NCBI GenBank assembly: GCA_905181935.1
Contig: CAJIZV010000001.1
Coordinates: forward strand, 62,001 to 126,000
DNA: 64,000 nt
Origin: an uncultured Amylibacter sp.
GTDB lineage: Bacteria; Pseudomonadota; Alphaproteobacteria; Rhodobacterales; Rhodobacteraceae
Direction of reading: 5' to 3'
Part shown: piece by piece, positions 10,382 through 20,437 of the stretch
Numbering within the stretch: position 1 is the stretch's first letter
Layout of the letters: each line of letters opens with the position of its first letter
The notes under the pieces: model-generated
Told to the model about the DNA's origin: nothing
What the model saw: the letters and a program-made list of their open reading frames with translations, nothing else
Databases searched by the model: none
Made by a program: the position numbers and the translations under genes

Positions 10382-10465
10382 TGGTGGGCGACTCTGGAAT
10401 CGAACCAGACGTGGGTCTCCCCGAGAGAGTTACAGTCTCCTGCCACACCTTGCGGCCTGTCGCCC
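10382..10465 (-). tRNA. tRNA-Tyr (GTA)
   Basis: A class II tRNA with a long variable arm. On the minus strand the acceptor GGGCGAC pairs with GTCGCCC, followed by A and an encoded CCA. The anticodon loop is CTGTAAC with anticodon GTA, and the T arm contains GGTTCGATTCC. The length of 84 nt including CCA is normal for tRNA-Tyr. It is divergent from rlmB. Confidence 0.97.
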
Positions 10466-10495
10466 ATGAATACGTTACCGCGTTCAACGAGCGTC

Positions 10496-10524
10496 TGAAT
10501 AGGCGGACAATCAGCGCACGTCAA
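10496..10524 (-). promoter_or_regulatory. Sigma-70-type promoter of tRNA-Tyr
   Basis: On the minus strand a -35 TTGACG (10519-10524) is separated by exactly 17 bp from TATTCA (10496-10501), about 30 bp upstream of the mature tRNA 5' end. Spacing and position fit a strong housekeeping promoter; the -10 is a moderate match. Confidence 0.55.
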
Positions 10525-10602
10525 CATCAAAAACTCATAAAGTGAACTTGCAGTGTATGTATAAGCCGTGCAAAGAGGATGAAACTGCTAAGGACACCCT
10601 AA

Positions 10603-11397
10603 ATGGCCCCAAGATCAAAGAAGAAACCAGTTTGGATTGTTGAAAAAGAGCGTCAGCGTAGTGCAGGTGCTGCAGAAACTGTGTGGTTATTTGGCCTTCA
10701 TGCTGTGCGTGATGCGTTAGAAAATCCAATGCGTGATCGAATTCGGTTGATGGTAACAAAAAATGCCAATGATAAATTGGTAGATTCGATAATTAAATCC
10801 GGAATGGAAGCTGAAGTATTTGATTCTCGCAAATTTCACCCTCCAATTGATGCCCAATCTGTGCATCAAGGAGCAGCATTAGAAGTAAAGCCTTTAGACT
10901 GGGGTAATATGTCAAGTGTTTGCGCCCCCCGCAACGATAAACAAGCTCGTGTGGTAGTCCTGGACCGAGTTACCGACCCACACAACGTTGGAGCGATTTT
11001 GCGCTCAGCAGAAGTCTTTGGGGCACGTGCAGTTATTGCTACAGCACGAAACTCAGCACCTGAAACTGGCGCTCTGGCTAAAACTGCTTCTGGAGCACTA
11101 GAACGTCAGCCATATTTAAGAGTGCGTAACTTGGCAACTTCATTACAATCTTTACGTGATATGGGATATTACGTAGTTGGAATGGATGGCACTGCCACCA
11201 GTAGCATTGATGATGCAGTGGCAATCAATGGCAGTGGGCCCATGGCGATTGTTCTTGGCGCTGAAGGGCCTGGATTACGCGAATTAACTAAAGAAACTTG
11301 CGATGAATTAGTTAAAATTGAATATGCTGCAGATTTTGGTTCTTTAAATGTTTCAAATGCTACAGCAATTGCACTTTATGCTGCAAAGCCTCGCTAA
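10603..11397 (+). CDS. rlmB: 23S rRNA (guanosine-2251-2'-O)-methyltransferase, SpoU family
   Basis: A SPOUT-class RNA 2'-O-methyltransferase of 264 residues. An N-terminal substrate-binding domain (VWLFGLHAVRDALENP) precedes the catalytic SpoU domain with its three motifs: DRVTDPHNVGAILRSAEVFG, IVLGAEGPGL and FGSLNVSNATAIALYA, which build the trefoil-knot AdoMet site. RlmB modifies the P-loop of 23S rRNA; a related TrmH-like target cannot be excluded. A tRNA-Tyr beside rlmB is a common Rhodobacterales arrangement. Confidence 0.9.
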   Translation: MAPRSKKKPVWIVEKERQRSAGAAETVWLFGLHAVRDALENPMRDRIRLMVTKNANDKLVDSIIKSGMEAEVFDSRKFHPPIDAQSVHQGAALEVKPLDWGNMSSVCAPRNDKQARVVVLDRVTDPHNVGAILRSAEVFGARAVIATARNSAPETGALAKTASGALERQPYLRVRNLATSLQSLRDMGYYVVGMDGTATSSIDDAVAINGSGPMAIVLGAEGPGLRELTKETCDELVKIEYAADFGSLNVSNATAIALYAAKPR

Positions 11398-11467
11398 AAA
11401 ATAGTGCATAAAATGAAAATTAACTAATTTTAATTTATACCATAAAATATAATTTAAAGATTTTAAT

Positions 11468-11893
11468 ATGACTGAAGACACATTAATTCATGAAATTCTT
11501 AGGGAAACCAAGACATTTGCGTGTGTTGGCGCATCATTAAATCATGATAGACCATCCTATTATGTTTCAAGTTATTTACAGTCACAAGGTTATAGAGTTA
11601 TTTCAATAAACCCTATTCATGCAGGTAAAAAATGGTTGGGAGAAGTTATTTATCCAAGCCTTGCAGACGTTCCACCTAAAATTAAGATTGATGCATTAGA
11701 CATATTTCGCAAATTTGATGTTCTTTATAGTATAATACAAGACGCCATTAAGCACTTATCAACTGATCTAAAGTACATTTGGACACAATTAGGAATAAAA
11801 AACGAAGACGCATTAGAATTGGCAAAATATAATAATCTAAAAATTATACAAAATCGCTGTCCTAAAATTGAAATACCCCGTTTAATAAAATAG
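11468..11893 (+). CDS. CoA-binding domain protein (YccU-like)
   Basis: A 141-residue stand-alone CoA-binding Rossmann domain (COG1832). The family pattern is visible: ACVGASLNHDRPSYYVSSYLQSQGYRVISINP near the N-terminus and WTQLGIKNEDALELAKYNNLKIIQNRCPKIE at the C-terminus, the latter with the conserved Cys-Pro. Family members resemble the CoA-binding domain of succinyl-CoA synthetase; the physiological role is unknown. It is convergent with mgtE, with only 7 bp between the two stop codons. Confidence 0.83.
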   Translation: MTEDTLIHEILRETKTFACVGASLNHDRPSYYVSSYLQSQGYRVISINPIHAGKKWLGEVIYPSLADVPPKIKIDALDIFRKFDVLYSIIQDAIKHLSTDLKYIWTQLGIKNEDALELAKYNNLKIIQNRCPKIEIPRLIK

Positions 11894-11900
11894 AATGAAT

Positions 11901-13283
11901 TTAAAATAGAATGACAGTAGCAAAGCCTAAAAAGGCAAGAAATCCAACTACATCAGTGACTGTCGTAACTAAAGCGCTTGAACCTAATGCAGGATCTAAA
12001 TTAAATCTATCTAGGACAAGCGGCACTAAAATTCCAGCCAATCCAGCCATCATCAGATTTAAGACCATCGCTAATGCCAAAACGACACCTAGCATTGGAA
12101 ATCCATACCAAAAATAGCCAATACAACCGACAATTGCAGCAAAAATTAAACCATTAAGCAAGCCTACCAACGCTTCACGCCGAATAACACGCCATGCATT
12201 CGCTGACGTCAAATCTTTAGTAGCAAGAGCCCGCACAGCTACAGTAAGTGTTTGTGTACCAGCATTTCCACCCATAGAAGCTACGATTGGCATCAACACA
12301 GCCAAAGCAACAACAGCTTCAATAGTTGCAGAAAACTGAGCTATGACTATGGATGCTAAAACTGAAGTTATTAAGTTGAAACCTAACCATGGAAACCGCT
12401 GTCTCGTAGTTGCCAGAATTGTGTCAGTCAAACTTTCATCACCAACACCTCCCAAAAGTTTAATATCTTCATCAGCCTCATCACCTAGTACTTCCATTGC
12501 ATCATCCATTGTGATGATACCAACTAAACGATTTTCTTCATCAACTACAGGAGCTGAAACCATATTATATTGATTAAATGCATAAGCTACGTCTTCTTGA
12601 GATTGCCCCACTGGAATTGTACGAAACTCTTCATCTACAACGTCTATTAAGGCTGTTGAGCGTTGCGCCCTAAGTAAAGTTGATAACGGTACCTTACCTA
12701 TAGGCTTAGACATTGGATCGATAACAACCACATCGTAAAATTGCATAGGTAAGTTTGTACTCTTGCGTAAATGATCAATGGTTTGACCAACATTCCAATG
12801 TGTAGGAGCCATCACAAGCTCACGTGCCATTAATCGACCAGCTGTACCTTCTGGATATTTTAAAGAGTTGCGAACAGCAATACGTTCACCCACCTCTAAT
12901 GCCTCTAGAACACGATTCTGCTCACCTTTTTCTAAATCTTCAACTAAATCAACTACGTCATCAGTTTCAAGGTCTCGCAATACTTCAGATACTACGTCAT
13001 CAGGCATTTTTTCAAGTAAATCACCTGATAAGCCCTCATCCATTTCGGCAAAAACTTCACCATCCATTTCCTTCCCCCACAATTCCACTAATGCAGAACG
13101 TTGTGTTGGTTTAATTTGTTCAAAAAGGTCTGCTATATCTGCAGGATGATAATCTTTAAGAAATTCGATCATGCCTTCTTTGTTTTGAACTTCTATGAAC
13201 ATAAGAACATTGTGTACAAGACTAGCCTGCATTTCATATACACGATCTGGAAATTCTTTTTCAGTATCAGCTAATTCATCCAT
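11901..13283 (-). CDS. mgtE: Magnesium transporter MgtE
   Basis: A 460-residue dimeric Mg2+ channel of the inner membrane. Domain order is canonical: N-terminal helical MgtE_N superhelix (about residues 30-135), two CBS domains (about 140-265) that sense cytoplasmic Mg2+, then five membrane helices (about 290-460) with the pore signature PIVASMGGNAGTQT. It stands alone, divergent from nothing and convergent with the CoA-binding gene. Confidence 0.95.
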   Translation of the reverse strand: MDELADTEKEFPDRVYEMQASLVHNVLMFIEVQNKEGMIEFLKDYHPADIADLFEQIKPTQRSALVELWGKEMDGEVFAEMDEGLSGDLLEKMPDDVVSEVLRDLETDDVVDLVEDLEKGEQNRVLEALEVGERIAVRNSLKYPEGTAGRLMARELVMAPTHWNVGQTIDHLRKSTNLPMQFYDVVVIDPMSKPIGKVPLSTLLRAQRSTALIDVVDEEFRTIPVGQSQEDVAYAFNQYNMVSAPVVDEENRLVGIITMDDAMEVLGDEADEDIKLLGGVGDESLTDTILATTRQRFPWLGFNLITSVLASIVIAQFSATIEAVVALAVLMPIVASMGGNAGTQTLTVAVRALATKDLTSANAWRVIRREALVGLLNGLIFAAIVGCIGYFWYGFPMLGVVLALAMVLNLMMAGLAGILVPLVLDRFNLDPALGSSALVTTVTDVVGFLAFLGFATVILF

Positions 13284-13443
13284 AGAATGCCTCTAAATAA
13301 CAAGATTTTAAGGAATAAATCCAAAATAGGTTTAAAGCCTTACAATGATATCAAAGTAAGCATTAAAACTGTATTTCACAATATAACAAAGGCATTAAGG
13401 ATAACTTAATTATGACTTAGAAGCATTCTAAAGTAAAATGATC

Positions 13444-15336
13444 CTAAACTTTTGGGTATCCAATTTTTTTAAGTGCTAACGCAATATCATCCAAAACTGT
13501 CAGGTCATCGATTGTAGCTGGCGCTTTAAAGTCTTCGCCATCAGCAATCTTAGCAATAACTCCACGTAAAATTTTTCCTGATCGTGTTTTAGGCAAGCTA
13601 TTTACGACAACAGCAGTTTTAAACGCAGCCACTGGACCAATTTGTGATCGTACTAATTTTATACACTCGTCAATTATATCTAACTCTGACTTTTTAGTTC
13701 CAGAATTCAAACAAAGCAAACCAACAGGTAACTGCCCCTTAAGTGCATCCGCAGCACCTATAACTGCACACTCAGCAACATCAGGATGGCTGGCAAGTAC
13801 TTCTTCCATTTGACCAGACGATAAACGATGACCAGCAACATTCATCACATCATCAGTACGAGACATAATATATAGATATCCATCTTCATCTTTATATCCG
13901 GCATCACCTGTTTCATAATAGCCATCAAAAGCTTCTAAGTATGATGATTTATATCGATCATCTGCATTCCATATTGTTGTCAAAGTTCCCGGAGGAAGTG
14001 GTAGTTTAATTGCAATTGCACCCATAGTACCATCAGGTAACATACTCCCAGCTTCATCTAAAATTTGAACATCGTATCCTGGCATTTGTACTGTTGGAGA
14101 ACCCAATTTAATAGGCAATTTTTCTATACCCCATGGGTTTGAGGCAATCGCGAAACCTGTTTCAGTTTGCCACCAATGATCAATAACAGGAATATTTAAG
14201 TGATTTTGCGCCCATTTTATTGTATCTGGATCAGCCCGTTCTCCCGCAAGGAAGAGCGTCTTTAGGCAACTCAAGTCATATTTCTTTATAAATTCGCCCG
14301 TCGGATCAACCCGTTTTATTGCGCGAAAAGCAGTAGGTGCAGTAAACAACACTTTTATATTATATTCTTCAATAACGCGCCAAAATGTACCAGGATCAGG
14401 AGTGCCAATTGGCTTACCTTCAAATACTACAGTCGTATTTCCATTAAACAAAGGCCCATAGCAAATATATGAGTGTCCAACTATCCAACCAACATCAGAG
14501 GCAGCCCAAAAAACATCTTCTGGTTCTACATCATACACATTCTTCATAGTCCAAGCTAATGCCACTATATGACCTGCTGTTGGTCGTAAAACTCCCTTAG
14601 GTTGCCCAGTAGTTCCAGATGTGTAGAGAATATATACTGGGTCAGAACCATTCAACGTAACACATTCTGCAGGTTTAATGCCCTGTAGTGAAGAAACCCA
14701 ATCTAAATCCCGCTCCTCAATTAGCTCAGCCTGTAATTGTTCACGTTGGAAAATAATACATTTTTCTGGTTTGTGAGTAGCTATTTCAATCGCTAAATCT
14801 AATAAAGGCTTATAGGCAATAATTCCAGATGGTTCTATGCCACATGAACCCGCTATAATTACTTTTGGGGTACAATCATTAATACGAGTTGCCAATTCAT
14901 TTGCAGCAAACCCACCAAACACAACACAATGAATTGCACCTATCCGTGCACATGCAAGCATAGCCACAAGCGACTCCGGAATCATTGGCATGTAAATAAT
15001 TACGCGGTCACCTTTTACAACGCCCTGCGACTGTAATAGCCCACCTAAAAGTGCTGTCTGTTCTTGGAGCTCAAAAAAAGAAGTTTTACTTTTTTTCCCT
15101 GTAATAGGACTATCATAAATTATTGCAGTTTTATCGCCCTTACCCTCTTGGACATGGCGGTCCACAGCATTATGGCAAGTATTAACTTCTGAGTCCTGAA
15201 ACCATTCGTAAAACGGGGCTTTTTCAGAGGATAGTGCCTTACTTGGTGGTTTAACCCAATCGACATGCTTAGCTGCATCCATCCAAAAGGCTTCGGGGTC
15301 TGACATAGAGTTCTCAAACACAGATTTATAAGACAT
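13444..15336 (-). CDS. prpE: Propionyl-CoA synthetase
   Basis: Adenylates propionate and forms propionyl-CoA, feeding the ethylmalonyl-CoA or methylmalonyl-CoA routes. A 630-residue acyl-adenylate-forming enzyme with an ACAS_N region, the phosphate loop YTSGTTGQPKG, the PrpE-type follow-on RPTAGH, and DHWWQTETG. The catalytic lysine near the C-terminus is in KTRSGKILR, the site acetylated in relatives. Acetyl-CoA synthetase is the alternative, but overall length and the RPTAGH motif favour PrpE. TTTGCAAA-type sites upstream fit a propionyl-CoA-responsive regulator. Confidence 0.88.
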   Translation of the reverse strand: MSYKSVFENSMSDPEAFWMDAAKHVDWVKPPSKALSSEKAPFYEWFQDSEVNTCHNAVDRHVQEGKGDKTAIIYDSPITGKKSKTSFFELQEQTALLGGLLQSQGVVKGDRVIIYMPMIPESLVAMLACARIGAIHCVVFGGFAANELATRINDCTPKVIIAGSCGIEPSGIIAYKPLLDLAIEIATHKPEKCIIFQREQLQAELIEERDLDWVSSLQGIKPAECVTLNGSDPVYILYTSGTTGQPKGVLRPTAGHIVALAWTMKNVYDVEPEDVFWAASDVGWIVGHSYICYGPLFNGNTTVVFEGKPIGTPDPGTFWRVIEEYNIKVLFTAPTAFRAIKRVDPTGEFIKKYDLSCLKTLFLAGERADPDTIKWAQNHLNIPVIDHWWQTETGFAIASNPWGIEKLPIKLGSPTVQMPGYDVQILDEAGSMLPDGTMGAIAIKLPLPPGTLTTIWNADDRYKSSYLEAFDGYYETGDAGYKDEDGYLYIMSRTDDVMNVAGHRLSSGQMEEVLASHPDVAECAVIGAADALKGQLPVGLLCLNSGTKKSELDIIDECIKLVRSQIGPVAAFKTAVVVNSLPKTRSGKILRGVIAKIADGEDFKAPATIDDLTVLDDIALALKKIGYPKV

Positions 15337-15456
15337 AATATTTCATCCATTTATATCGTAGTTTTTCTACGAATTTATAATTTCTATTTTTAAGCTAATA
15401 CCTCTATTACTATGACACAATAGGTACCAATAAATATCATGTGATACTGCTAATTG

Positions 15457-15512
15457 ATGCAAATTAAAATCAGTAAATTGCAAATTTGCATACTAAATGG
15501 TAGTTTTGCAAA
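15457..15512. promoter_or_regulatory. Cluster of TTTGCAAA-type sites upstream of prpE (ScfR/PccR-like operator)
   Basis: Four related elements lie 120-175 bp upstream of prpE: GATGCAAA starting near 15457, ATTGCAAA (15477-15484) directly abutting TTTGCATA (15485-15492), and a perfect TTTGCAAA (15505-15512). From memory, the short-chain-fatty-acyl-CoA regulator PccR (ScfR family) of Rhodobacter sphaeroides recognises paired TTTGCAAA elements at propionyl-CoA genes. The regulator itself is not in this window, and the spacing here differs from the published pair. Confidence 0.55.
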
Positions 15513-15605
15513 TAATTTAGAGATAATTTTATATCATAAAAATAAGTAGAAAAACTATACATCATAGAAGATAAAAGTAACATATTACTAATTGGCAAAA
15601 TAGAG

Positions 15606-15968
15606 TTATTTTTGCTCATATTCTTCAGTAAAAATCTTAGAAAAGTTAACCATAGTTTTGCTAAGGTTTATTTGCATTCTGGCTTCATAATCACATGGGT
15701 CAAAAGGATCGTCTATTGGCATAACTTCACGTCCAAAAAGCCAGCTTAAACGGCCTGCATCTAAATTACCGCGTATAAATGGCTCTTCACCAAAGCTTTC
15801 TATTAGAGACAGCATAAATACCTCGTCAGCTTTACGATCTACATTCCTTCGATCTGCAAAACGCTCACGGCGTATAATTGGCGTCGCACCTTTTTTATTG
15901 GGGCGCCTGATTGTAAATTGAAAATCAGTTCCTGGCAAACGGGACGGGAAACCTCTGTGTTTATGCAT
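15606..15968 (-). CDS. Uncharacterised basic protein
   Basis: 120 residues, not recognised. The N-terminal half is strongly basic (RRPNKKGATPIIRRERFADRRNVDRK), the C-terminal half acidic and mixed (SFGEEPFIRGNLDAGRLSWLFGRE, then DPFDPCDYEARMQ). No signal peptide or membrane segment. Its composition and position in a clean open frame, with AT-rich flanks, support it as a real gene. It lies about 240 bp from prpE and 180 bp from pntB on the same strand, so it is probably monocistronic. Confidence 0.6.
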   Translation of the reverse strand: MHKHRGFPSRLPGTDFQFTIRRPNKKGATPIIRRERFADRRNVDRKADEVFMLSLIESFGEEPFIRGNLDAGRLSWLFGREVMPIDDPFDPCDYEARMQINLSKTMVNFSKIFTEEYEQK

Positions 15969-16104
15969 TTTGGCCTCAATTTTTTATTCTACTTAGCGCA
16001 GTTCACTAAATAATGACAATGGCTCAGATGCTAAGCTAATATCTTTTAAGAATTATCATGAAAACTATACTTATTTAATTTTAAAATATACTCTGAAAAT
16101 CCGT

Positions 16105-16135
16105 GAAAAATAAATAAGGCCCCCAGATGGGAGCC
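16105..16135 (-). terminator. Rho-independent terminator of pntAB
   Basis: On the minus strand, just 10 bp past the pntB stop, GGCTCCC pairs with GGGGGCC (one G-T pair) around a 4-nt loop (16118-16135), followed by TTATTTATTTTT. Position, stem and U tract all fit a strong intrinsic terminator. Confidence 0.85.
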
Positions 16136-16144
16136 ATATTTTAA

Positions 16145-17524
16145 TTAATTAATTAATTGTAAAATTTGATCTAGACTAGCTTTTGCATCGCCATAGAGCA
16201 TTCTAGTATTTTCCTTGAAAAAGAGTGGATTCTCGATTCCTGAGTATCCTGTACCTTGGCCACGTTTAGACACAATCACAGACTTTGCTTTCCAACATTC
16301 CAAAACTGGCATACCAGCAATTGGACTATTTGGATCTTCTTGTGCCGCAGGATTTACAATATCGTTTGAGCCAATCACAATTACAATATCAGTTTGAGGG
16401 AAATCATCATTGATTTCATCCATTTCTAGTACAATATCGTAAGGAACTTTTGCTTCAGCAAGTAAAACATTCATGTGGCCAGGTAATCTGCCCGCAACTG
16501 GGTGAATCGCAAAACGCACAATTTTTCCTTTATCACGTAAGCGCCGAGTAAGTTCAGACACAGATTGCTGTGCTTGTGCTACAGCCATTCCATATCCAGG
16601 TATAATTACAACACTATCAGCTTCCAATAATTGTGTTGCTACTGAATTAAAATCAGTAGCAATCATTTCACCATCGATTTCCATTGTTGGCCCCTTAGTA
16701 CCACCAAAACCACCCAATATAACTGAAATAAAGGATCGGTTCATCGCTTTACACATAATATAAGATAAAATAGCGCCGGAAGAACCTACTAAGGCACCAG
16801 TTACAATTAACAAATCATTGCCCAGTAAAAAGCCCGTTGCAGCAGCAGCCCATCCAGAATAACTGTTCAACATAGACACAACCACAGGCATGTCAGCACC
16901 ACCTATTGCTGCCACTAAATGTGCACCAAGTGCAAATGCAATTAACAACATCAAATATAAAGTCCATGAACCTGCATGGTTCATATACATAAGTAATAAA
17001 ATTATACTTAATACAATTGCACCTGCATTTAGGACATGCCTAAAAGGTAAGATTAAGGCTTTACCGTCAAGTTTACCGGCTAATTTACCATATGCAATTA
17101 TGGATCCAGTGAATGTAATAGCGCCTATAAATACGCCTAAAAAGACTTCAACTTCGTGAATAGCTATTTCAGCACCCACCAGACCTGATGTCCCAATAAT
17201 ATCTGAATTTAGGCCAATAAATACAGCTGCTAGACCTACAAATGAATGCAAAGCTGCAACTAATTGGGGCATTTCTGTCATTTCAACACGTTTTGCTACG
17301 ACCATGCCAATAAAAGCACCAACTCCCAGTAAGGGAACTAACAAAAATAAAGACCACCCCCCTATCCCAGGGCCAAATACTGTGGCCAAAACTGCCAAAC
17401 CCATGCCCACTATCCCATACCATACAGCACGTTTAGCCTTTTCCTGGTTACTCAATCCGCCAAGGGCTAGAATGAACAAAACCGACGCCGCAATATATGC
17501 GGCTGTTACGATACCTATGCTCAT
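16145..17524 (-). CDS. pntB: NAD(P) transhydrogenase, beta subunit
   Basis: Membrane and NADP(H)-binding subunit of proton-translocating transhydrogenase, which makes NADPH from NADH using the proton gradient. 459 residues: eight or nine hydrophobic helices (about 1-260), a short linker, then the soluble domain III (about 285-459) with the NADP-binding [10 protein letters not shown] loop and the [14 protein letters not shown] and [17 protein letters not shown] motifs. It follows pntA with 9 bp between them. The stop codon sits inside a short AATT repeat. Confidence 0.96.
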   Translation of the reverse strand: MSIGIVTAAYIAASVLFILALGGLSNQEKAKRAVWYGIVGMGLAVLATVFGPGIGGWSLFLLVPLLGVGAFIGMVVAKRVEMTEMPQLVAALHSFVGLAAVFIGLNSDIIGTSGLVGAEIAIHEVEVFLGVFIGAITFTGSIIAYGKLAGKLDGKALILPFRHVLNAGAIVLSIILLLMYMNHAGSWTLYLMLLIAFALGAHLVAAIGGADMPVVVSMLNSYSGWAAAATGFLLGNDLLIVTGALVGSSGAILSYIMCKAMNRSFISVILGGFGGTKGPTMEIDGEMIATDFNSVATQLLEADSVVIIPGYGMAVAQAQQSVSELTRRLRDKGKIVRFAIHPVAGRLPGHMNVLLAEAKVPYDIVLEMDEINDDFPQTDIVIVIGSNDIVNPAAQEDPNSPIAGMPVLECWKAKSVIVSKRGQGTGYSGIENPLFFKENTRMLYGDAKASLDQILQLIN

Positions 17525-17533
17525 AACTTCCTC

Positions 17534-19102
17534 CTAAGATTTCTGGAACATTTGCAACATTCTGCGTGTAACCATAAAGCCACCGACAATGTTGATCATA
17601 GCAATCAGCACTGAAATGCTGGCTAAAATAGTAATTATAAATCCATTATTACCTATTTGTAGTAAGGCACCCAAAATAATAATTCCCGATATTGCATTAG
17701 TAATAGCCATCAAAGGTGTGTGCAATGAATGGCTCACATTCCAAATTACTTGGAAGCCAATAAAGCAAGACAAAACAAACACAATAAAATGTTGCATAAA
17801 AGAAGCTGGAGCATAGGCACCAATCAACAACATCAACAACCCACCAAAGACTAATAATCCGGTTTGTTGAGCACCTGACTTTTTCATTAGCGCAGCTTCC
17901 TTCGTTTGGATTTCTTCAGCCGTTGGAAGCGGAGCTGATGGTGCTTTTGCAGCGATGGCAGCAATTTTTGGTGGGGGTGGTGGAAAAGTAATTTTTCCTT
18001 TGTGCGTGGCCGTTGCCCCACGGATTACATCATCTTTCATGTCATGTTTTAATTTTCCGTCTTTATTAGGCGTCAAATCTGTAAGCATATGCCGAATGTT
18101 TGTTGAATATAATGTTGATGACTGCGCAGCCATGCGACTAGGAAAATCTGTATAACCAATTATGGTCACTCCATTTTCAGAAACAATCTTTTGATCCATA
18201 ATAGTTAAATCACAATTACCACCACGTTCCGCAGCCAAATCTACTACAACTGAACCTGGCTTTTGCAAATTCACCATATCTTCTAACCACAATTTTGGGG
18301 CGTCTCTACCCGGAATCAATGCTGTGGTTATCACTATATCCATCTCTGGTGCTAGCTCACGAAATTTAGCTAGTTGCTTTTCACGAAACTCTGGGCTTGA
18401 TGGAGCGGCATAACCACCAGTATCTGCACCATCAGTTTGCTCTTCATCAAAGTCAAGATATACAAATTCTGCACCCATACTTTCAATCTGTTCAGCAACT
18501 TCAGGTCGTACATCAAACGCATAAACCATGGCACCTAATGAAGTCGCAGCACCAATAGCCGCCAAACCAGCGACGCCAGCTCCAACAATCAAAACTTTTG
18601 CAGGAGGCACCTTCCCTGCAGCAGTTATTTGACCGGTAAAAAATCTTCCGAAGTTGTTTCCAGCTTCCATAACAGAACGATACCCTGCAATGTTTGCCAT
18701 TGATGAAAGGGCATCCATCTTCTGTGCACGGCTTATCCGTGGCACCATATCCATTGCTATAACGTGGGCACCTTTTTTATTAGCTGCCTTCATTAATTCT
18801 GTATTTTGTGCAGGATAAAAAAATGATATTAACGTTTGACCTTCCTTTAAACGCTTTACTTCAGCGTCTTCAGGTGGGCGCACCTTTGCAATAATATCAG
18901 ATTCTTTGAATAACGAAGATGCATTCGCCACAACCTTGACGCCCACAGCTTTATAATCTTTATCGGAAAACCTTGCATGTTCGCCGGCACCTTTTTCAAT
19001 CAAGCATTCATAACCCAGTTTTTGCAACTGCATTGCCGAGTCAGGCGTCATTGCCACTCGGTTCTCCCCAAGGAAAATCTCTTTAGGTGTCCCTATGCGC
19101 AT
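17534..19102 (-). CDS. pntA: NAD(P) transhydrogenase, fused alpha subunit
   Basis: NAD(H)-binding domain I plus the first membrane helices, fused in one 522-residue chain. Domain I (about 1-380) begins [17 protein letters not shown] and has the NAD-binding loop [15 protein letters not shown] proline/alanine-rich linker ([20 protein letters not shown]) leads to four hydrophobic helices. The start at 19102 is fixed by AAAGGAGG six bases upstream and by the conserved MRIGTPKE N-terminus; reading from 19138 adds 12 unconserved residues. Cotranscribed with pntB. Confidence 0.96.
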   Translation of the reverse strand: MRIGTPKEIFLGENRVAMTPDSAMQLQKLGYECLIEKGAGEHARFSDKDYKAVGVKVVANASSLFKESDIIAKVRPPEDAEVKRLKEGQTLISFFYPAQNTELMKAANKKGAHVIAMDMVPRISRAQKMDALSSMANIAGYRSVMEAGNNFGRFFTGQITAAGKVPPAKVLIVGAGVAGLAAIGAATSLGAMVYAFDVRPEVAEQIESMGAEFVYLDFDEEQTDGADTGGYAAPSSPEFREKQLAKFRELAPEMDIVITTALIPGRDAPKLWLEDMVNLQKPGSVVVDLAAERGGNCDLTIMDQKIVSENGVTIIGYTDFPSRMAAQSSTLYSTNIRHMLTDLTPNKDGKLKHDMKDDVIRGATATHKGKITFPPPPPKIAAIAAKAPSAPLPTAEEIQTKEAALMKKSGAQQTGLLVFGGLLMLLIGAYAPASFMQHFIVFVLSCFIGFQVIWNVSHSLHTPLMAITNAISGIIILGALLQIGNNGFIITILASISVLIAMINIVGGFMVTRRMLQMFQKS

Positions 19103-19580
19103 GACAAGCCTCCTTTGTTCAAGCGTTCTCGAAATCAAATTTCAAGTATTTATACATTTCGATACTTACTTGTAACAATCTAAGCTGGTTTCACCAGCTA
19201 TCAATCAAAAAAATAAAATTTCATATTAATGAAAAATAGAGTTTTATATTTATATAAGTAAGTTTTTTTCAAAATGAGCGTTTTAAATTATAATTTTAAA
19301 TATGTTTTAAAATTTCTTTATTACAAATCAGGCATATCGTCACATATGAAAAATGTAATATTGAAATAATAAACTGTCGATTATTCAACTAAATAAATAC
19401 CCAATTTAGAATATTAATAGATAAATTCATAAAAATTATTTTTTAGCCTATAGTCAAAACAAGAGTATTAATATTTTATATTGCTAAAAATTTTATTAAT
19501 TTACATAATCCTAAAAGTGTATATTTTTCAAAACACCCCAATAACCTTTTATTATAAGGGTGTTTAACTAATTAAATGCC
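19103..19580. other. AT-rich intergenic region between pntA and yebC
   Basis: About 480 bp, well over 75% A+T. I see no coding frame with family resemblance and no RNA gene. It must contain the pntAB promoter near 19103-19200 and ends with the yebC terminator hairpin. Many runs of A or T make local curvature likely. Confidence 0.6.
19531..19565 (-). terminator. Terminator of yebC
   Basis: AAACACCC near 19531 pairs with GGGTGTTT (19558-19565), and inside it CCTT pairs with AAGG around an AT loop. On the minus strand this follows the yebC stop by 15 bp and is followed by TTTGAAAAATATA. A good intrinsic-terminator candidate. Confidence 0.65.
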
Positions 19581-20321
19581 TTAAAGTTGAGACATAATCT
19601 CATCAGAAACATCCATATTTGTGGTAACATTCTGGACATCATCATCATCTTCAAGATTTTCAATCAATCGCATTAGTTTTTCTGCGCCGTCCAAATCCAA
19701 TTCAGTCATAGTTGTTGGCTTCCAGATTAACTTAGTTGTTTCACTTTCTCCCAATGCTATCTCTAATGCTTTTGAAACATCATTTAAATCCGTATCACAG
19801 CAATAAATATCATGCCCATCATCAGATGATTCAACATCTTCAGCACCAGCTTCAATTGCATGCTCAAACATTGTATCAGTATCTGCAGCATCAGCTTTGT
19901 AAACAACCAGCCCTTTTCTCTCAAACATAAATGAAACAGCTCCTGTTTCAGCTAAATTACCTCCAGACTTAGTAAACAGAGACCTCACCGAAGAAGCTGT
20001 ACGATTTCGATTATCTGTCATAGCCTCTACAATCACGGCTACACCATTTGGGCCATAACCCTCATAACGAATTTCATCATAAACTTCATCTTCACCACCA
20101 GTCGCTTTGCCAATAGCTCTATCGATCACATCTTTTGGAACAGAATTTGACTTAGCTTCTTTTACAGCCAAACGAAGTCGTGGGTTTTTTTCCGGATCAG
20201 GATCGCCCATTTTAGCAGCAACTGTTATTTCTTTAGATAGTTTGGAAAATAATTTTGAACGCAATTTATCTTGGCGACCTTTGCGATGTTGAATATTTGC
20301 CCATTTAGAATGGCCAGCCAT
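19581..20321 (-). CDS. yebC: YebC/PmpR-family protein (TACO1 type)
   Basis: A 246-residue YebC/TACO1 protein. Members were annotated as transcription regulators, and more recent work links them to translation of polyproline or difficult stretches by ribosomes. The invariant N-terminus [17 protein letters not shown] and the [19 protein letters not shown] motif are intact, with an acidic C-terminus. Start 20321 is chosen from AAGGGG upstream and the universal MAGHSKW; the longer frame adds 12 unconserved residues. In many bacteria it neighbours ruvC; here it is alone. Confidence 0.93.
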   Translation of the reverse strand: MAGHSKWANIQHRKGRQDKLRSKLFSKLSKEITVAAKMGDPDPEKNPRLRLAVKEAKSNSVPKDVIDRAIGKATGGEDEVYDEIRYEGYGPNGVAVIVEAMTDNRNRTASSVRSLFTKSGGNLAETGAVSFMFERKGLVVYKADAADTDTMFEHAIEAGAEDVESSDDGHDIYCCDTDLNDVSKALEIALGESETTKLIWKPTTMTELDLDGAEKLMRLIENLEDDDDVQNVTTNMDVSDEIMSQL

Positions 20322-20437
20322 GATGCAAACCCCTTGATTAAAAATTTCGTTATTCACTTCCTACAAAATAGGTGCGTAGTTTTCAAGACCACCACAGTTT
20401 ACTTTGTCCAATTATCTTCTGCCAAAATAAATAAAGC

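Noticed and set aside
16137..16160. TTAATTAATTAATTAATT repeat as a mobile-element or regulatory site
   Set aside because: It is a short simple repeat that merely contains the pntB stop codon; no flanking duplications.
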